Assembly: GCA_027625915.1 (NCBI GenBank)
Contig: JANTQA010000072.1
Location: 3,224,001-3,288,000, forward strand
Reading direction: 5' to 3'
DNA: 64,000 nucleotides
Source: Anaeramoeba flamelloides
Taxonomy: Eukaryota; Metamonada; Anaeramoebidae
Shown here: positions 1 to 11,906 of the stretch, one piece after another
How the letters are laid out: every line of letters begins with the position of its first letter
Numbering within the stretch: the stretch's first letter is position 1
Notes under the pieces: generated by a model
Database searches by the model: none
Told to the model about the DNA's origin: nothing
The model's input: only the letters and a program-made list of their open reading frames with translations
Position numbers and translations under genes: made by a program

Positions 1-3000
1 AATAATTTATGTTTAATCTAGAAGTTAATAGTTGAATAGAATTAATTTGGAAGAGTATATATATATACTAAATAAATCTAACTGAGATAAATTTTATAAA
101 TTTTTAAAGATATTTTTAATTATTGTTTAATTCCTTTTGATATATATTTAACATTTATAGTTCATTGGCTTTTAAAAACTATTAGTATGAGAAGTGATTT
201 TTTTTTTTTTTTTTTTTTCATTTCTGTTCTTTATTCATCCAATAAAAAAAGATTCAAGAAATAATATTTGTTTGTATTGAAGATTTACAAATTAAAAAAA
301 TGGGAAAAGAAAAAAATTTCTATTTTTTTAATTTTTAACTTTTTCTTGTTAAAAACAAATCCGTTAAGAATCTTTATAGAATTTCATAAAAAAAATTATA
401 ATTAAATTATTTCGTGAGGTGAGTTAGAAGGCAAAAATTAATTGTGTTTGACATTTCAAATGTCTCTATAAATTGAATCTGTAAATTAGAACGAGTTGTT
501 GATGGCTTCAATAAAAAAAAATACTTTATTTTTCTGGAAAAATTCAATAATTTTAGAAAACAATATGTGTTTTATTTAAGATTTAAAGGTTTAATTATCA
601 TTACTCAGATTTTAAAAAACAAAAAATTATTCTTAAATTAGTCATTAAATGTAGATTATTTGCTAAAAATTTCTTTTTTTAATTAAAATCATATAATGAA
701 CCAAGAGATACTTTTAACAAATTATTTATCACATTTTGGAAACATATGAACAATAAACAACTAATTTTATAAACATTAAAACAAATTTTTCCTTTTTTTT
801 TTTGGTTTTTTAGGTGAATAATTGTTGAGTAAATCTTGAAATTAATAAATAATGTAAAAATAGTACTTTGTGGGTTTCCAAATAGAATTCTTGAATACTG
901 AAAGTATCTGTTTCAATATAAACCCGAATTCAAAATTGTTAACTTGTAAAAATTCAATTTTTAAAAAAAAATCTTATTTATTAAATTCTAGAGGAAATAC
1001 CAAATTATAACCATTCACTAAATGATATATTAATCTTCATTCCTAAAGTTCCATAGTGTTAAAAAAAACAAAACAAAAAATTATCAATACACAATCCAGA
1101 AAAAATTTTATCAAAAAAAAAAATAAAATATTTTCTAATTTTACCCTTTTTAAGAACTTCAATTAGAATAAAAACAATTGGTTAATAAAAGATCTATGAT
1201 CAAAAAAAATAGTTTGAAAGATATTTTACAATTTCAGTCAAAAAATCTAATTTACTAATTTTTCATAAGATTTTTTTTCAATTTGATAGCTAAAAAAAAA
1301 TGAATATTTTTTTGCTCACAGCTAAGAGGTCATTTTATTAGATGTTAAAAGTAAATTATTTCTAATTATTACTTTTCAATCTGATAAATATCTTTAAATA
1401 ATGAATGAGTATTTGGATTATTAAAGAATTATTTGTACTTTAATATTTAAAAAAAAAATATTTTTTTGTCGGAAACTTCCGTTAGATTTTTTTAACTTTA
1501 TGTAATAAACAGAAAATCTCAGAAATTTTCGATTTATTTCAAAAATTAAAAATAAAATATAGGATACTTTCATTGTTTATCATAGTTATTTTTTTTTCCC
1601 TATTTGAGTTTTTTTATATGATAAGAGTGTTTTCCAAATTATTAGTTATTATCTATTTAAAAAAATATCCTAAAGTTGAAATTAAGTAAAATTCCTTGTA
1701 TTATCAATTAAAATTTTTTATCCCAAATAAGAGCTTTTTTCTAGATATAAGATTTGTAAGAATCGTGGTTATACATAGAACAATAAATATATAAACCCCA
1801 TGTATTTGAAGTTCTGTAATATAGGTTCTATTATAAATAAAGTTTATTATTAAAGATGATAGATTAAGGAACAGGAGTAGTTTTGTCAAACTTTTTTTTT
1901 TCAATTTTATTTTTTCATGTTAGTGACCAGAAAATCTTTACTCATAAATTACATTTTTTTTAATTTTATTTTAAATTTTCCTAAAAGAGAAAATTCAAAA
2001 TCTATAAATTGTTTTTATCTTTTCCATTTTAGATAGAAATGAAAAAAATCGGTAATATTTAGCAATTTTAAAAGGTTCCTAAAATACAAAAATAATAAAT
2101 TCCAAGCATGAATATAATTTGTTACAAATTTAAAGTATTATTATTAAATTTGAAAATAATAGTTTTAAAACTTTTTTATAAATTAATATAGATGACCTGT
2201 GTATTTTAGAAATCTTAAATTTAAAAAATTGTCAAAAAGAGAGCAGAAGATTTCAGAATTATTAGCAAAATTTATTTTTATTAATAAAATGTTTTTTTTA
2301 TTATTATGATTTTTTTTTGTTTATTTAGATAATACATTTTACTGTTTGGGCTTTCTTATTTTAATTTATTAATTTTTCCATTGTCATTTCATAGATATTT
2401 AACGTTATCAAAAATTTTAATTCATTTTTTACTATAATTAGGGTTGGAAAAAGTATTTTTCTAATATCAAAAATTTGTAAATACATTAGATATTTCTCTT
2501 AGAATATATTAGTTGTCTTGAAGTTTAAACACATGATAATTACTACATTATTTTTTTCATGTTCATGTTACATTCGAATGAGTTTTTATTTTTTTCAATA
2601 TCTGTAATAATTTTTTGTTCTTATTTTTTTTTTTTTTTTTTTACAAATTTTATTACTCTCAGTTTTTTGATTAATGGTTTACTTGTTAGAATAATTTTTT
2701 TTTTTTTTTTTTGAATTGATTATAAAAATCAACAAAAAGAAATAATTAAAATAAAATAATTTTTTCCGAAAAAGGAATTTTGTTCGAAAAAAAAAAAACC
2801 ATTTAGACTAGACTTCTAAACTCCATAAAAAAGACAAAGTTGTAAAACTTTTACCAATTAAAAAACTTTCAAAAAATTTAGAATCTTATAAAAAAAAATC
2901 TCATTTTGGGTGTTCACCAACACATTATTGGTAATATATTCCAAACACAAAATAAAAACATAATAATGATTATGTTTACAATTATTCGATTTTGAAATAC

Positions 3001-3700
3001 TAACATTTTGAAAACTTTTATAAAAAGTAAAATAAAATTATAAATAAATAAAATTCTTTAAAATATCAAAAAAAAAAAAAAAAAAAAAAAAAAGATTAAT
3101 TCCTCATTGAATATTAAATATCTACCAAATTGTTGAAGCTTTCCTCCATAAATTCGGATTTCAAAAACAATGTTTATAAAAAAAATACATTTTTTAACAA
3201 GCTTTAAAATCCATCCAAAGTTGCGGATTGATCAACTACAAATGTAAAATAATAATACTATCTACCTAAGCACAAGAAAATCTTTTTTCCCCTTTCAAGT
3301 TTATTAATCCTTAATTGTTTAAATATTGTCTGAAAAAATGTTTAATTATATTCAAATCTTCTCAATTAATAAAAATTAAAGATATAAAAGTACACTTTTT
3401 TCACTTAAAATCAAAATCTACAACAGCACTAAAAAAATTTTTTTTTTTAAAAATAGAAGAATTCAAAATGAAAAATGTTTATAATTATTTTTTGATTTCT
3501 GGAAGAGTAACATTATTATTGATTAAGCTGGTTTCACTAAAAAAAAAAAATCTAATTATTCTTTAATAAGAAATATTTTGATGTATCAATAAATAATAAT
3601 TATTTTAAATTCAATCAAAAAAAAAAAATAAAAAAACAAACACAAAAACCATATATATAATATAAAGCCTTATGAAAGTTTTTTAGTCAATTGAAATTCT
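1..3700. other. AT-rich intergenic stretch with no supported gene
   Basis: No gene is supported here. The open frames (a minus-strand frame near 1.7-1.9 kb and an 83-residue plus-strand frame at 3315-3566) are short, biased to Lys, Phe, Ile and Leu, and have no recognisable motif. Poly-A/T runs longer than 15 bp are common, for example near 200, 2625, 2697 and 3070. The stretch around 890-1060 resembles 61850-62000, so it looks like a diverged dispersed repeat. Confidence 0.6.
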
Positions 3701-4333
3701 TTATTTTTCTTCTTCTTTTTTCTCTTCCTTTTTCTCTTCCTTTTTCTCTTCCTTTTTTTCTTCTTCTTTTTCTTCTTCTTTTTCTTCTTTTTCTTCTTCT
3801 TTTTTTTCTTCTTTTTTTTCTTCTTCTTTTTCTTCTTTTTTTTCTTCTTCGTCTTCATTTACTTTGAAAGTTTCAAGATCTGGGATACCTTCTTCGTCTT
3901 CTTGTGTTTCATTAAGACCTTCACCCATTTCACCACTTTTGTCCTTTAATTGTTTCAAAAATTCTTCAAGTGTCAAACCTTGTGCTTTAGCAAGTTCTTC
4001 TAATTGTTTCATTGAAATTTGTGGCTGTCCGCCAGTTCCAAAACCAGAGGACGGAAGTGGTTTGTTTTCTCCTTTTCCAATGAGTAAATAAGTGTTTCCG
4101 TTGTAATTATATTTAAGTCTTGGTGTGCCGAAATGGATCATTTTGTCATCCATGATGAAATCAACAGACTGGACACCAGACATGTCGGTGACCTTTTGCT
4201 TTTCTAAGGTTTGGACTAGTCTTTTGCTTGTGTTTGATGCATTATTTCTAACAATCTTTTTTTTTCTTCTGACAGATCCTTTTCCTCCGGTACGTACATT
4301 TCTTTTTAATCTTTTAAGTTTTTCTGGGTTCAT
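3701..4333 (-). CDS. BTF3: Nascent polypeptide-associated complex subunit beta (BTF3-like)
   Basis: This is the beta subunit of NAC, the heterodimer that binds ribosomes at the tunnel exit and shields nascent chains. The single-exon protein has 210 residues. The start MNPEKLKRL is the family's conserved N-terminus and fixes the start codon. It is followed by GGKGSVRRKKK (about 16-26), the basic ribosome-contact motif. The NAC domain follows at about residues 35-105, with VQSVDFIMDDKMIHF matching the BTF3 core. The usual 'VPDL' tail motif is present as IPDLETF. The last 50 or so residues are an almost pure Glu/Lys tract of (K)EEK units, much longer than in typical BTF3 and clearly low-complexity. 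Frames overlapping the tail on either strand are artefacts of that tract. The identification is firm; the length of the tail could vary by repeat slippage. Confidence 0.95.
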   Translation of the reverse strand: MNPEKLKRLKRNVRTGGKGSVRRKKKIVRNNASNTSKRLVQTLEKQKVTDMSGVQSVDFIMDDKMIHFGTPRLKYNYNGNTYLLIGKGENKPLPSSGFGTGGQPQISMKQLEELAKAQGLTLEEFLKQLKDKSGEMGEGLNETQEDEEGIPDLETFKVNEDEEEKKEEKEEEKKEEKKEEEKEEKEEEKEEEKKEEKKEEKKEEKKEEEK

Positions 4334-4982
4334 CTAATAATTTTTTTTTTTCAAAGAACCAAATTAAAAAAGAAAGATTACGAAAAAGGAAAGATATTTA
4401 ATTCCAAACCAAATTATTGTTATTAGTCTTATGAATTTTTTTTGATTGAATTTTCACCAAAAGCAAAAAGCAGAATAAAAAAAAAAATTAAAAAAAAAAA
4501 AAGAAAAAAAAGCAACCTAATTTTTATTCTTTTTATTTTTGAAAAATAATAAAAAAAAGGGTGCTTCTCTAATTCTTGTTTGTTTTTTTTTTTAATCCAG
4601 TAAATGAATCAATTAAAACACTTTTAAAAAAGCCTTGAGAGTGAAAAGTTAAAAACTTACTTTATGTTAATTATTTTGAGACTATTTATTTAAGATAACA
4701 AATAAAAAAAAATGAAAACTGATCTAAGAAAATATTAACTAATAACATTTTTTTCAGATAAAGATCAATACTGTTGCTTTTTCATGGTACCAATTTGGAC
4801 CAAGATCAAAAAAATCTTTGAAAGAATAATCCAGATTATCATTTCAATAACATAATAAAGTTTAAAACTTGAAAGAATTATAGTAGATTTAAGTGTTAGA
4901 ATGAAAAATATTCTTTTGTAAAATAAGGTGCAATAACTTTTGTTTTTGTTTTTTATTTTTTTTTAAACTCATTCAAATATTA
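4334..4982. other. Intergenic, upstream of NAC beta
   Basis: This stretch should hold the promoter and 5' leader of the minus-strand NAC beta gene. It is rich in poly-A and poly-T tracts. I see no gene and no recognisable core promoter motif that stands out from the AT background. Confidence 0.4.
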
Positions 4983-5550
4983 CAGTGATCAAAATAATGC
5001 ATGTACAAATACTATAATCCGTGTTTCAAAATATTGTCCGTGCTTTTTTTTCTTCTTGTACCAAGGCAACTTACTGTAGTCAAAATAAAGCGTGCAAAAA
5101 AATTTAATACGTGTTTCAAAATAAATAGCGTGTTTTTTTGTTATAGAAGACCTATACATTAACCAATCAAAGAAACCAATAATAAACCCTAAAAAAATAT
5201 GGTATTGGTTTCTTAAAGTTTTATTATTTAAAAAGAAATCCTAAAAATGAAGGATCAAATTACAAAATATCTATCAAAAAATAGAGTTAATTTTTAGGAT
5301 TATTTTTATCTTCAAAAAAACAAAAAATTTCAAAAAAATTGAGAATATTATAAAAAATTTTCAACTATTTGTATGAATAATTTAAATTTTACTGAAAATA
5401 ACGAGACCTTTACTTTCAAAATTGATTTGTACTTAGGTATATTATTTAGTAGTAGCTTGGGCCTTGTCTTGGTATAAGAATAAAAAAAAGCACGGATAAT
5501 ATTTTGAAACACAGATTATAGTCGTTGTGCACGCATTATTTTGATCACTG
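4983..5550. mobile_element. TA-flanked inverted-repeat element (outer left member of an interlocked pair)
   Basis: The left end CAGTGATCAAAATAATGC follows a TA. The right end is its inverse, GCATTATTTTGATCACTG, followed by a TA at 5551-5552. The inverted ends run for about 90 bp, including the GTGTTTCAAAATATTGTCCG block. TA flanks and a CAGT start fit Tc1/mariner-type termini. No transposase frame is present, so it is non-autonomous. Its interior is the left arm of a second element that starts at 5074 and ends outside this one, so the two interlock. Confidence 0.75.
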
Positions 5551-5936
5551 TATAATCTATTACCAAATGTATACCTCAGTTTAAATTAAATTTGAAAGTA
5601 AAGGTCTGGTTATTTTCTTAAAATTTAAATTATTAATGCAATTTGTTCAATTTTTTTCAATACTAATTTTCAATTTTTTTGAATTTTTTGTTTTTTTGAT
5701 GATAAATTTCTTAAAAATTAACTCTATTTTTTGATAGATATTTTGTAATTTGATCCTTCATTTTTAGGATTTCTTTTTAAATAATAAAACTTTAAGAAAC
5801 CAATACCATATTTTTTTAGGGTTTATTATTGGTTTCTTTGATTGGTTAATGTATAGGTTTTCTATAACAAAAAAAACACGCTTTTTCTTTTGAAACAGGT
5901 ATTAATTTTTTTTTGCAGGCTTTATTTTGACTACAG
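5074..5936. mobile_element. Long-arm foldback element, TA-flanked, interlocked with its neighbour
   Basis: The two arms, about 5074-5455 and 5555-5936, are inverted copies of each other over roughly 380 bp, with scattered mismatches. The ends are CTGTAGTCAAAATAAAGC and its inverse, each flanked by TA (5072-5073 and 5937-5938). The outer 75 bp is visibly related to the ends of the 4983-5550 element, sharing TCAAAATAA, CGTGTTTCAAAATA and CGTG-poly-T blocks. The central spacer is the right end of that other element. No coding capacity is seen. Confidence 0.75.
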
Positions 5937-6570
5937 TAAGTTTTGAAATTTAGTTGTAATTGTATTTTTTCAATTTGACTTTATGGATATTTGAAATATT
6001 TGTGGGTTTTTATTTAAATATTGAAGATCTTCAAAACTTTCAATGCAAATCCTTGAATTTTACATTTTCTTGTGTGTTTTATCTAATTAAAAGGAATTTT
6101 TTTGTAAAAACAACTCCTTTCTTTGATTAAAAGAAAAGTAAATCGAAATTTTTTTTTCTATTTTTGTCGTGGTGTTATTTCACATTTTTCATCAAGTTAG
6201 TTTCTCAAAATAATGGTTAACAAGTGTATGTGTAAAATTTAAAGTTGATTTTTTTTTATAAAAAACAAAATTTATAATGAATACAATACTTTATCAAAAA
6301 AAATCAATTATTAAATAAAGAAAAAATAATCATTTTTTTTAACTCTATTTAATATAAGAAAAACACAAAGAAACCAAAAGAACTATTTATTAAACATATT
6401 TTAGTTTGAAAGGTTACTCTAATTTTGAGATATGAAAAATAGATCTTTAAAAGATCTATAAGTATTAAAATCTAAAAAATGCTAATAATATGTTCAACAA
6501 AGGATCTTGAATTTAGAAAAAAATAAAAACTAATACATTCTCAAAAATAAAATGGTTACCCCTTCATATA

Positions 6571-6765
6571 CAGTCAGTTTCACTTTTAAGGCACAAACTT
6601 TCAACGAAATTTAAGGCACAAAAAAATCTCAAATTAAGGCACAAAATTTGGAATTTTTTTTTTACAATTTATTTTTACTAGAATTTGAATGTTGTGCTCT
6701 AATTTGAGATTTTTTTGTGCCTTAAATTTTGTTGAAAATTTGTGCCTTAAAAGTGAAACTGAATG
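6571..6765. mobile_element. 195-bp palindromic MITE, copy 1
   Basis: The left end CAGTCAGTTTCACTTTTAAG and the right end CTTAAAAGTGAAACTGAATG are inverted, and almost the whole element is a palindrome with repeated AAGGCACAAA blocks. It is flanked by TA on both sides (6569-6570 and 6766-6767), as in Tc1/mariner insertions. Two further copies lie at 44818-45013 and 50202-50396, all about 195 bp. It is non-coding. Confidence 0.85.
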
Positions 6766-7734
6766 TATAAAGGTCTCTCAGAATTTTTAATATTTGGAGC
6801 AAATTGAAAAATCTCAATAAAATTAAAATAAATTAATTATTTGTATTAATTACTCAAAAAGATTGGGCACAGAACAAAAAAGGTATTTATAAAAGAATTA
6901 TATTGAATAGTATTTTCAATTAGTTCGATAAATAACTATAATATAAGATTTTAAATTCTGAAAAGTGCCCTTTTGGCTTTAAGATAAATATTTCCTTAAA
7001 AGTTCAATAAAATAAAATCTCAAAATTGAAAGTAACCTTTCAAACTATATTAAAACTTTGGAATAACTTCTAATTCTACTATTTAAATCCACCCACAATC
7101 GGTATAAACATCACTTCCTAAGCAATTGGACTCAAAATAATACCAACTCAAATTGAATTATAAGATAATTTATTAAAAATTCGATAGAATATCTTATGTC
7201 ATAGCCACTTCAAAAAAATTTTTCAAAAAAATAAATGAAATAATTTTGATTTAACAAATATTAACAATTAAAATCCAAGAAAAAAAAAACTTAACAAAAA
7301 AAAACAATCAAAAAATAAAAACTAATTGTGATTTTTTTTCTGTTAAGTTGGTATATTGAACCAAAACCAAAAATAAAAAGCTTATTTAAAATTCATTTTA
7401 AAGCTTATAATTATTTTTGAAGGGGATTAAAATTGAATTCATTTGAGTAATATAAAGAATGAATATTTTGATAAATTTTGTTTATTCATTAACCAAATAT
7501 GTTCTCTCTTTAAGAAAATCCAAAAATAATATATTTTCGGAGTATTAATTTCAAAATATTCACTTTTGAAAAAAAAAAAAATAAATGATAAAATATATTG
7601 ATCTAAATTAATTTTTTTTTTTTTTTTAAGAATTAATCTTCAATTATTAACTAAATTTCATAATTTTCAACTTAGTTCAAACAGTTCAAAGAATTAAAAT
7701 AATATAGATTCATACAAATTGGAAATATTTTTAA

Positions 7735-8185
7735 TTTTAGATAAATAGAAGATCATTTTTTCATCTTTTAGTTTTTTGTATTTCTTTTTTCTTTTTGAAT
7801 TAGTTAAAACGTTTCATTTGAGTAATATTTTTTTCGAACAATTTATATAAGATTAATTTTTTAAAAAAAAAAAAAATAAGAACTTAGATAAAATTAGTTT
7901 TATTGTATCGGATATATTGACAAGTTAATTAAGATTAATAGAATTTTAACAAATTTACAAATGTATTTTTTTGTTAGCCAATCTCCCAAAATTTTAACCT
8001 CTTTATTTATTAGCATTGATAATAATTTAGCTTTTCTTTTGTGATTATTGTAATTTTCCAATGATTTTTAATCTTTTAATTCTACCTGGTTATAATTTGG
8101 TCTTGTTTTAGCATTTATTTAATAATATTTTTTTTTCATAAAATTGAATTTTGGAGGATGATAATATTGAAAATGGGTTTAGTAT
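7735..8185. repeat. Diverged dispersed repeat, copy 1
   Basis: This stretch can be aligned with about 39195-39635 in the same orientation. Shared landmarks are GATCATTTTTTCATCT, AATAGAATTT..ACAAATTTA, ATGTATTTTTTTGTT and TTGAATTTTGG in the same order and spacing. Part of it also matches 62060-62230 in inverted orientation. Divergence is high, no coding frame is retained and the family is unknown. Confidence 0.5.
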
Positions 8186-8970
8186 TGAAAAAAAAAACCC
8201 AACATGCAAATAATTCCTGTATTGTTAATCAAAGTAACTGTTTTGAAAATTGTTGTGTGATTATATGGATATTTAATTATAATTATTTTCCTAAATAAAC
8301 AAAGTTGATATGGACTCAGGAATAAACCTAAAGTAAGTTAATCACAATGAGGTTTCCAAAAGAAGACTCATACAATTGTTTTATAAACTAAAGTTAATCT
8401 CTCAATATTTTTAAAAAAAAAATAAGATTTTTTTAGGGTTTTATATGGATTTGTTAATAATAATATTTATTCTTGTTTACGATGATTAAATATTATTTTG
8501 AACAAGTGTTATTTATTTAATCATCGTTATAATAAATATGTAATCATGATTTTCAAGATTTGATTCTCTAAAATAAGAGAAATTGTTAATCTAAAATAAT
8601 GAGTTTTTCTAATATTAATAATTATAAATCAATTCAGGATATATTTTCATTGTAAAGGTTTTTTTCTTCAATTTTAATAATAAATAAATATAGTCATTTT
8701 TATTGGTTATTATTTATTAAAAAAAAAAAAAAAATAGATGTGATTAAATATTATTACATTCTATTGATCTGAACATCTTTAACTTTATTTTGAATTTTTT
8801 TATCCGAACATAAATTTAGATAAAAAAATATATTTAATAATACAATATATTTTCTTTAAAAAAGCAAATTAAATTTTTATGTTTGAAAAAATGCAAAAAA
8901 ATACGAAAAACATACAGATACACAAAAAAAAATGGATTCATCAAGTTTATTAATAGTTGTGAATTTTATG

Positions 8971-9003
8971 CATACATATATACATACATACATACATATA
9001 TAC
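8971..9003. repeat. CATA/TACA microsatellite
   Basis: A short run of CATA and TATA units lies immediately before the TTAA that flanks the element at 9009-9693. Confidence 0.8.
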
Positions 9004-9008
9004 TTTAA

Positions 9009-9693
9009 GGGTCAAGTAATTACAGTGAAATTTTTTTTTCTGAAATTGAAAAAAACTTTTAAGTAATTTTTATGATGACCTAACACCAATCAAAAACCAA
9101 CCAACCTATTATATATAATCGATCTCCAAAAATCAACAACTAAAGATGAGTACATTTTTAGAAAAAAGAGCTAAAGAGCGACACTGAAATTCCAATTAGA
9201 ATGGTTGTTAATTACAATTTTGAAAACAACTATGTCAGTTTTGAAGTGTTGCTCTTTGGCACCTTTTGAGATCTCGTTGATTTTTTTTTTCTTTTTTTTG
9301 CATTTTTCAAATGAGTTATTTTTATTTCAAGAATATCCCATAACTTACTTAGTCAAATTTAGAGGGTTACAAAATAACCACAAATAAGATTAAATCGAAT
9401 CAAATTGATTGTGAACTTCAAGAAAGTAATTTGTTTTAAATTAAAGAAATTTAACATTTGGAAATAGAAAATGAGAAACAAAATGAATTATTTTTTTAAA
9501 ATTTGATTTTTGAAATTGAGAATTCTTTTAAACATATTTTTCTTCGTTTAATTATTTGTCAAAGAGATCCAATGAAAATTTTTTTTTGTTATTTGAATTT
9601 TGACAAAGAAAAGAAAGGGTAGTTCAGAATACCCTTTTTGGTCTCAGGTCACCCCTTGAGGATGGAGCATTTTCATGGTAAATGATTAGACCC
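9009..9693. mobile_element. TTAA-flanked non-autonomous DNA transposon, family I copy A
   Basis: The 685-bp element starts GGGTCAAGTAATTACAGTG and ends CATGGTAAATGATTAGACCC. The ends are imperfect inverted repeats of about 25 bp, and TTAA lies on both sides (9005-9008 and 9694-9697). Related copies are at 32009-32770, 34587-37074 and 35076-36880. TTAA duplication is known for piggyBac and Kolobok transposons; GG-starting ends may favour Kolobok, but no transposase is present to decide. The small frame at 9205-9387 lies inside and has no recognisable domain. Confidence 0.8.
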
Positions 9694-9697
9694 TTAA

Positions 9698-10559
9698 AGA
9701 CAATTTTTTTTTTTTTTTTTTTTTGAGAGATTGAGCTAAAATATGATGATCAACAACTTCTCCACAAAACATTATAATAAGAATAAAAATAAGGGATTTT
9801 TTTCTTCTTTTTCAAGATATTTTTATGGATTTAACAGAAAATTGATTTAACCAACCAATTTAAAAAAAAAATATTTCTGAACAAATAATTATTCTAAATA
9901 AATCAATTTTTGAAGTCATTTGCAAATTTTACTTAGAAATTCTTCTTTTATTTTAATCTGAAATTATATATTCAAAAAAATAAAATTTTCTCAAATATAA
10001 TTATTAATTAGGTAATTTTACCCTCAAAATCCAAAATCAATTCTTTTATTCGTAATATCATTTAAATCGTGATAATTATTCTTGCAAATAATACCAAACT
10101 ATTTGTTAAAAAAAAACTAAAAAATGCTTTTTCTTTTGGATTTTTTTTGAATTTTTTGAAAACCCGAATACTTGCTTATTTTAAAATTATTGAAGAATAA
10201 ATAAATATTGACTTGATAAATTTCAATTTCATTGATAAAATTTTGTTAGGATTCTATTAAAATTTCATTTATTAAACTACATATACAACAATTAATTTCA
10301 TTAGTTGAGATTTGAATTGAAATATCAATATTTTAAAAATTATAACAAAATAAAAAATATTAGTAACTTGTAATAAAGATGTTGACTAATCAAAAAAAAT
10401 CTCAATTTTTTTGAAATGGTGGTAATAAGAAATGGAAAAAGAAATTTATTTATATGTACTTTCTATGTAAAAAATAATAATAATAATAACGTCGGTAATA
10501 AAGAATAGAAAAAGAAAATCACACAAAAGCAAGGAGAAAAAGAAGAAAAAAAAGATTGG
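9698..10559. other. Intergenic, 3' of the coiled-coil gene
   Basis: AT-rich DNA with a poly-T run at 9703-9724 and an (AAT)n patch near 10475-10488. It should hold the 3' end of the minus-strand gene that stops at 10560. I see nothing else in it. Confidence 0.4.
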
Positions 10560-11798
10560 TTAATCCAAATCGGCAACCATTTGCTGTAAATCCAATCCAC
10601 TTTTCAACAATTTCTCAATAATTTGTTTGAAAACGAGGATTTGATTCTGTAAAATTTGATTTGTTTTGGAATTTTGTTTCTTTGTTTGGAATTCCTTTAA
10701 TCTTTTTTGGTAATGTTTTTCCAATTTTTTCAAATTCTCACTATAGGTTTTTTTTTCAATGGTTAACCGCATGTTTAGATCTTCAATGTGCTTAATTTTT
10801 TCAGAAAATGATTTGATAAAAATGGTATTAACTTTTTGAAGGTTTGAAAAAAATTCCTTCTTTGGTTGGTAATTTAGTTTCATTTGGTTGATAAATAAAT
10901 TTGTATATTGAATACAAAAATTAAAAAAATTGTTGATTGACATTGTTTCAAAATTGATTTGTTGGTTTGTTTGATCGGCTTGAAGGAAAAAATTATCAAC
11001 ATCTTCTTCGTCTTTTGTACTTGAAAGTTCTTCGTCTTTTTTGCTTGAATTTTCTTGGTTTGTTTTATTCTTTGGAACATTACTATGATGGATATTGTTA
11101 TTGTTGTTATTTTTTAAAATTTTTTTTGTATTTTTTTCGTTCTGCTTGTCTGCTTTTTTACTTTTTTTCAATTTTATTTTTTTATTTTTGTTCTTTTCAT
11201 TAAAATTTTCATTTTTCTTCTCAAGTTCATTTTTCGGAGAAAGTTGTTTCAAGTCAGAATAAATTTTGGAATTGTTCTCAGATCCGTTTTTATTTGGACT
11301 GTTGTCAGAATTCGTTTCTTTCATAATTTCATTGTCTGAGTTTTTTGGTTTATTCTGAGAAAGTATTTGAAAAGCCATTTCAAAATTTATATACTTTGGT
11401 TGATTTTTTTTTTGCTTCCCTTCAGATAAATTGTTTGTTTGAAAATTATTTTCTTTATTGTCGACTTTTGAAAAATCAACTTTTTTATCGATCAGTTCAT
11501 CAAGTACACTATTTTCAAAGTCTGGTGTACTTTGTGACTCTTCCGTTGATAAATAAAACTCGCCACCAGTTATTGAAGTAGTCTTTTCAATTTGTGAAAT
11601 GGGAGTTGTTACAGGATCAAGGTTCGTTTGTTTATTTGTTTGTTTGTTTTTCAGTACAGAAAAAAGACATTGGATCCCTTTTCCTTTTTTAAATTGGATA
11701 GGAACACTCCAGCATTGGAGTCTCAGTTTTTTCCAATTTTTTGTTACGAAAACACATTTAGAACATGCTGATCCAGTTCTAGATCTTTTTGAGATCAT
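10560..11798 (-). CDS. Hypothetical Lys/Asn-rich protein with C-terminal coiled coil
   Basis: I do not recognise this protein. An in-frame ATG at 11796-11798 (MISKRSRTGSACSKC) is preferred over the slightly upstream TTG, giving about 412 residues. The first 50 residues are basic with five cysteines, including an SACSKC pair, but do not complete a zinc-finger pattern I can name. The middle (about 60-280) is low-complexity: Asn, Lys, Glu and Ser rich, with a run of five Asn. The last 120 residues are charged and heptad-like (EKIKHIEDLNMRL, LKKLEKHYQKRLKEF), so a coiled coil is likely. An ACAAACAAAC run near residue 55 could conceal a short intron. Codon use and the long open frame support a real gene; the N-terminal model and function are uncertain. 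Confidence 0.65.
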   Translation of the reverse strand: MISKRSRTGSACSKCVFVTKNWKKLRLQCWSVPIQFKKGKGIQCLFSVLKNKQTNKQTNLDPVTTPISQIEKTTSITGGEFYLSTEESQSTPDFENSVLDELIDKKVDFSKVDNKENNFQTNNLSEGKQKKNQPKYINFEMAFQILSQNKPKNSDNEIMKETNSDNSPNKNGSENNSKIYSDLKQLSPKNELEKKNENFNEKNKNKKIKLKKSKKADKQNEKNTKKILKNNNNNNIHHSNVPKNKTNQENSSKKDEELSSTKDEEDVDNFFLQADQTNQQINFETMSINNFFNFCIQYTNLFINQMKLNYQPKKEFFSNLQKVNTIFIKSFSEKIKHIEDLNMRLTIEKKTYSENLKKLEKHYQKRLKEFQTKKQNSKTNQILQNQILVFKQIIEKLLKSGLDLQQMVADLD

Positions 11799-11906
11799 TT
11801 TACACAAAAAGAGTATAATTTGTTTTTTTTTTTTTTGAATATTGTTAGATAATTTTTGGGTGAGAAAACACTAAATAAAAAAAAATAAGACAACGGTGAG
11901 GAACAA

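Noticed and set aside
3670-3858. Minus-strand poly-lysine frame
   Set aside because: It is the shifted frame of the NAC beta Glu/Lys tract and starts inside it.
3864-4337. Plus-strand frames opposite NAC beta
   Set aside because: They are the complement of a firmly identified gene and have no motif of their own.
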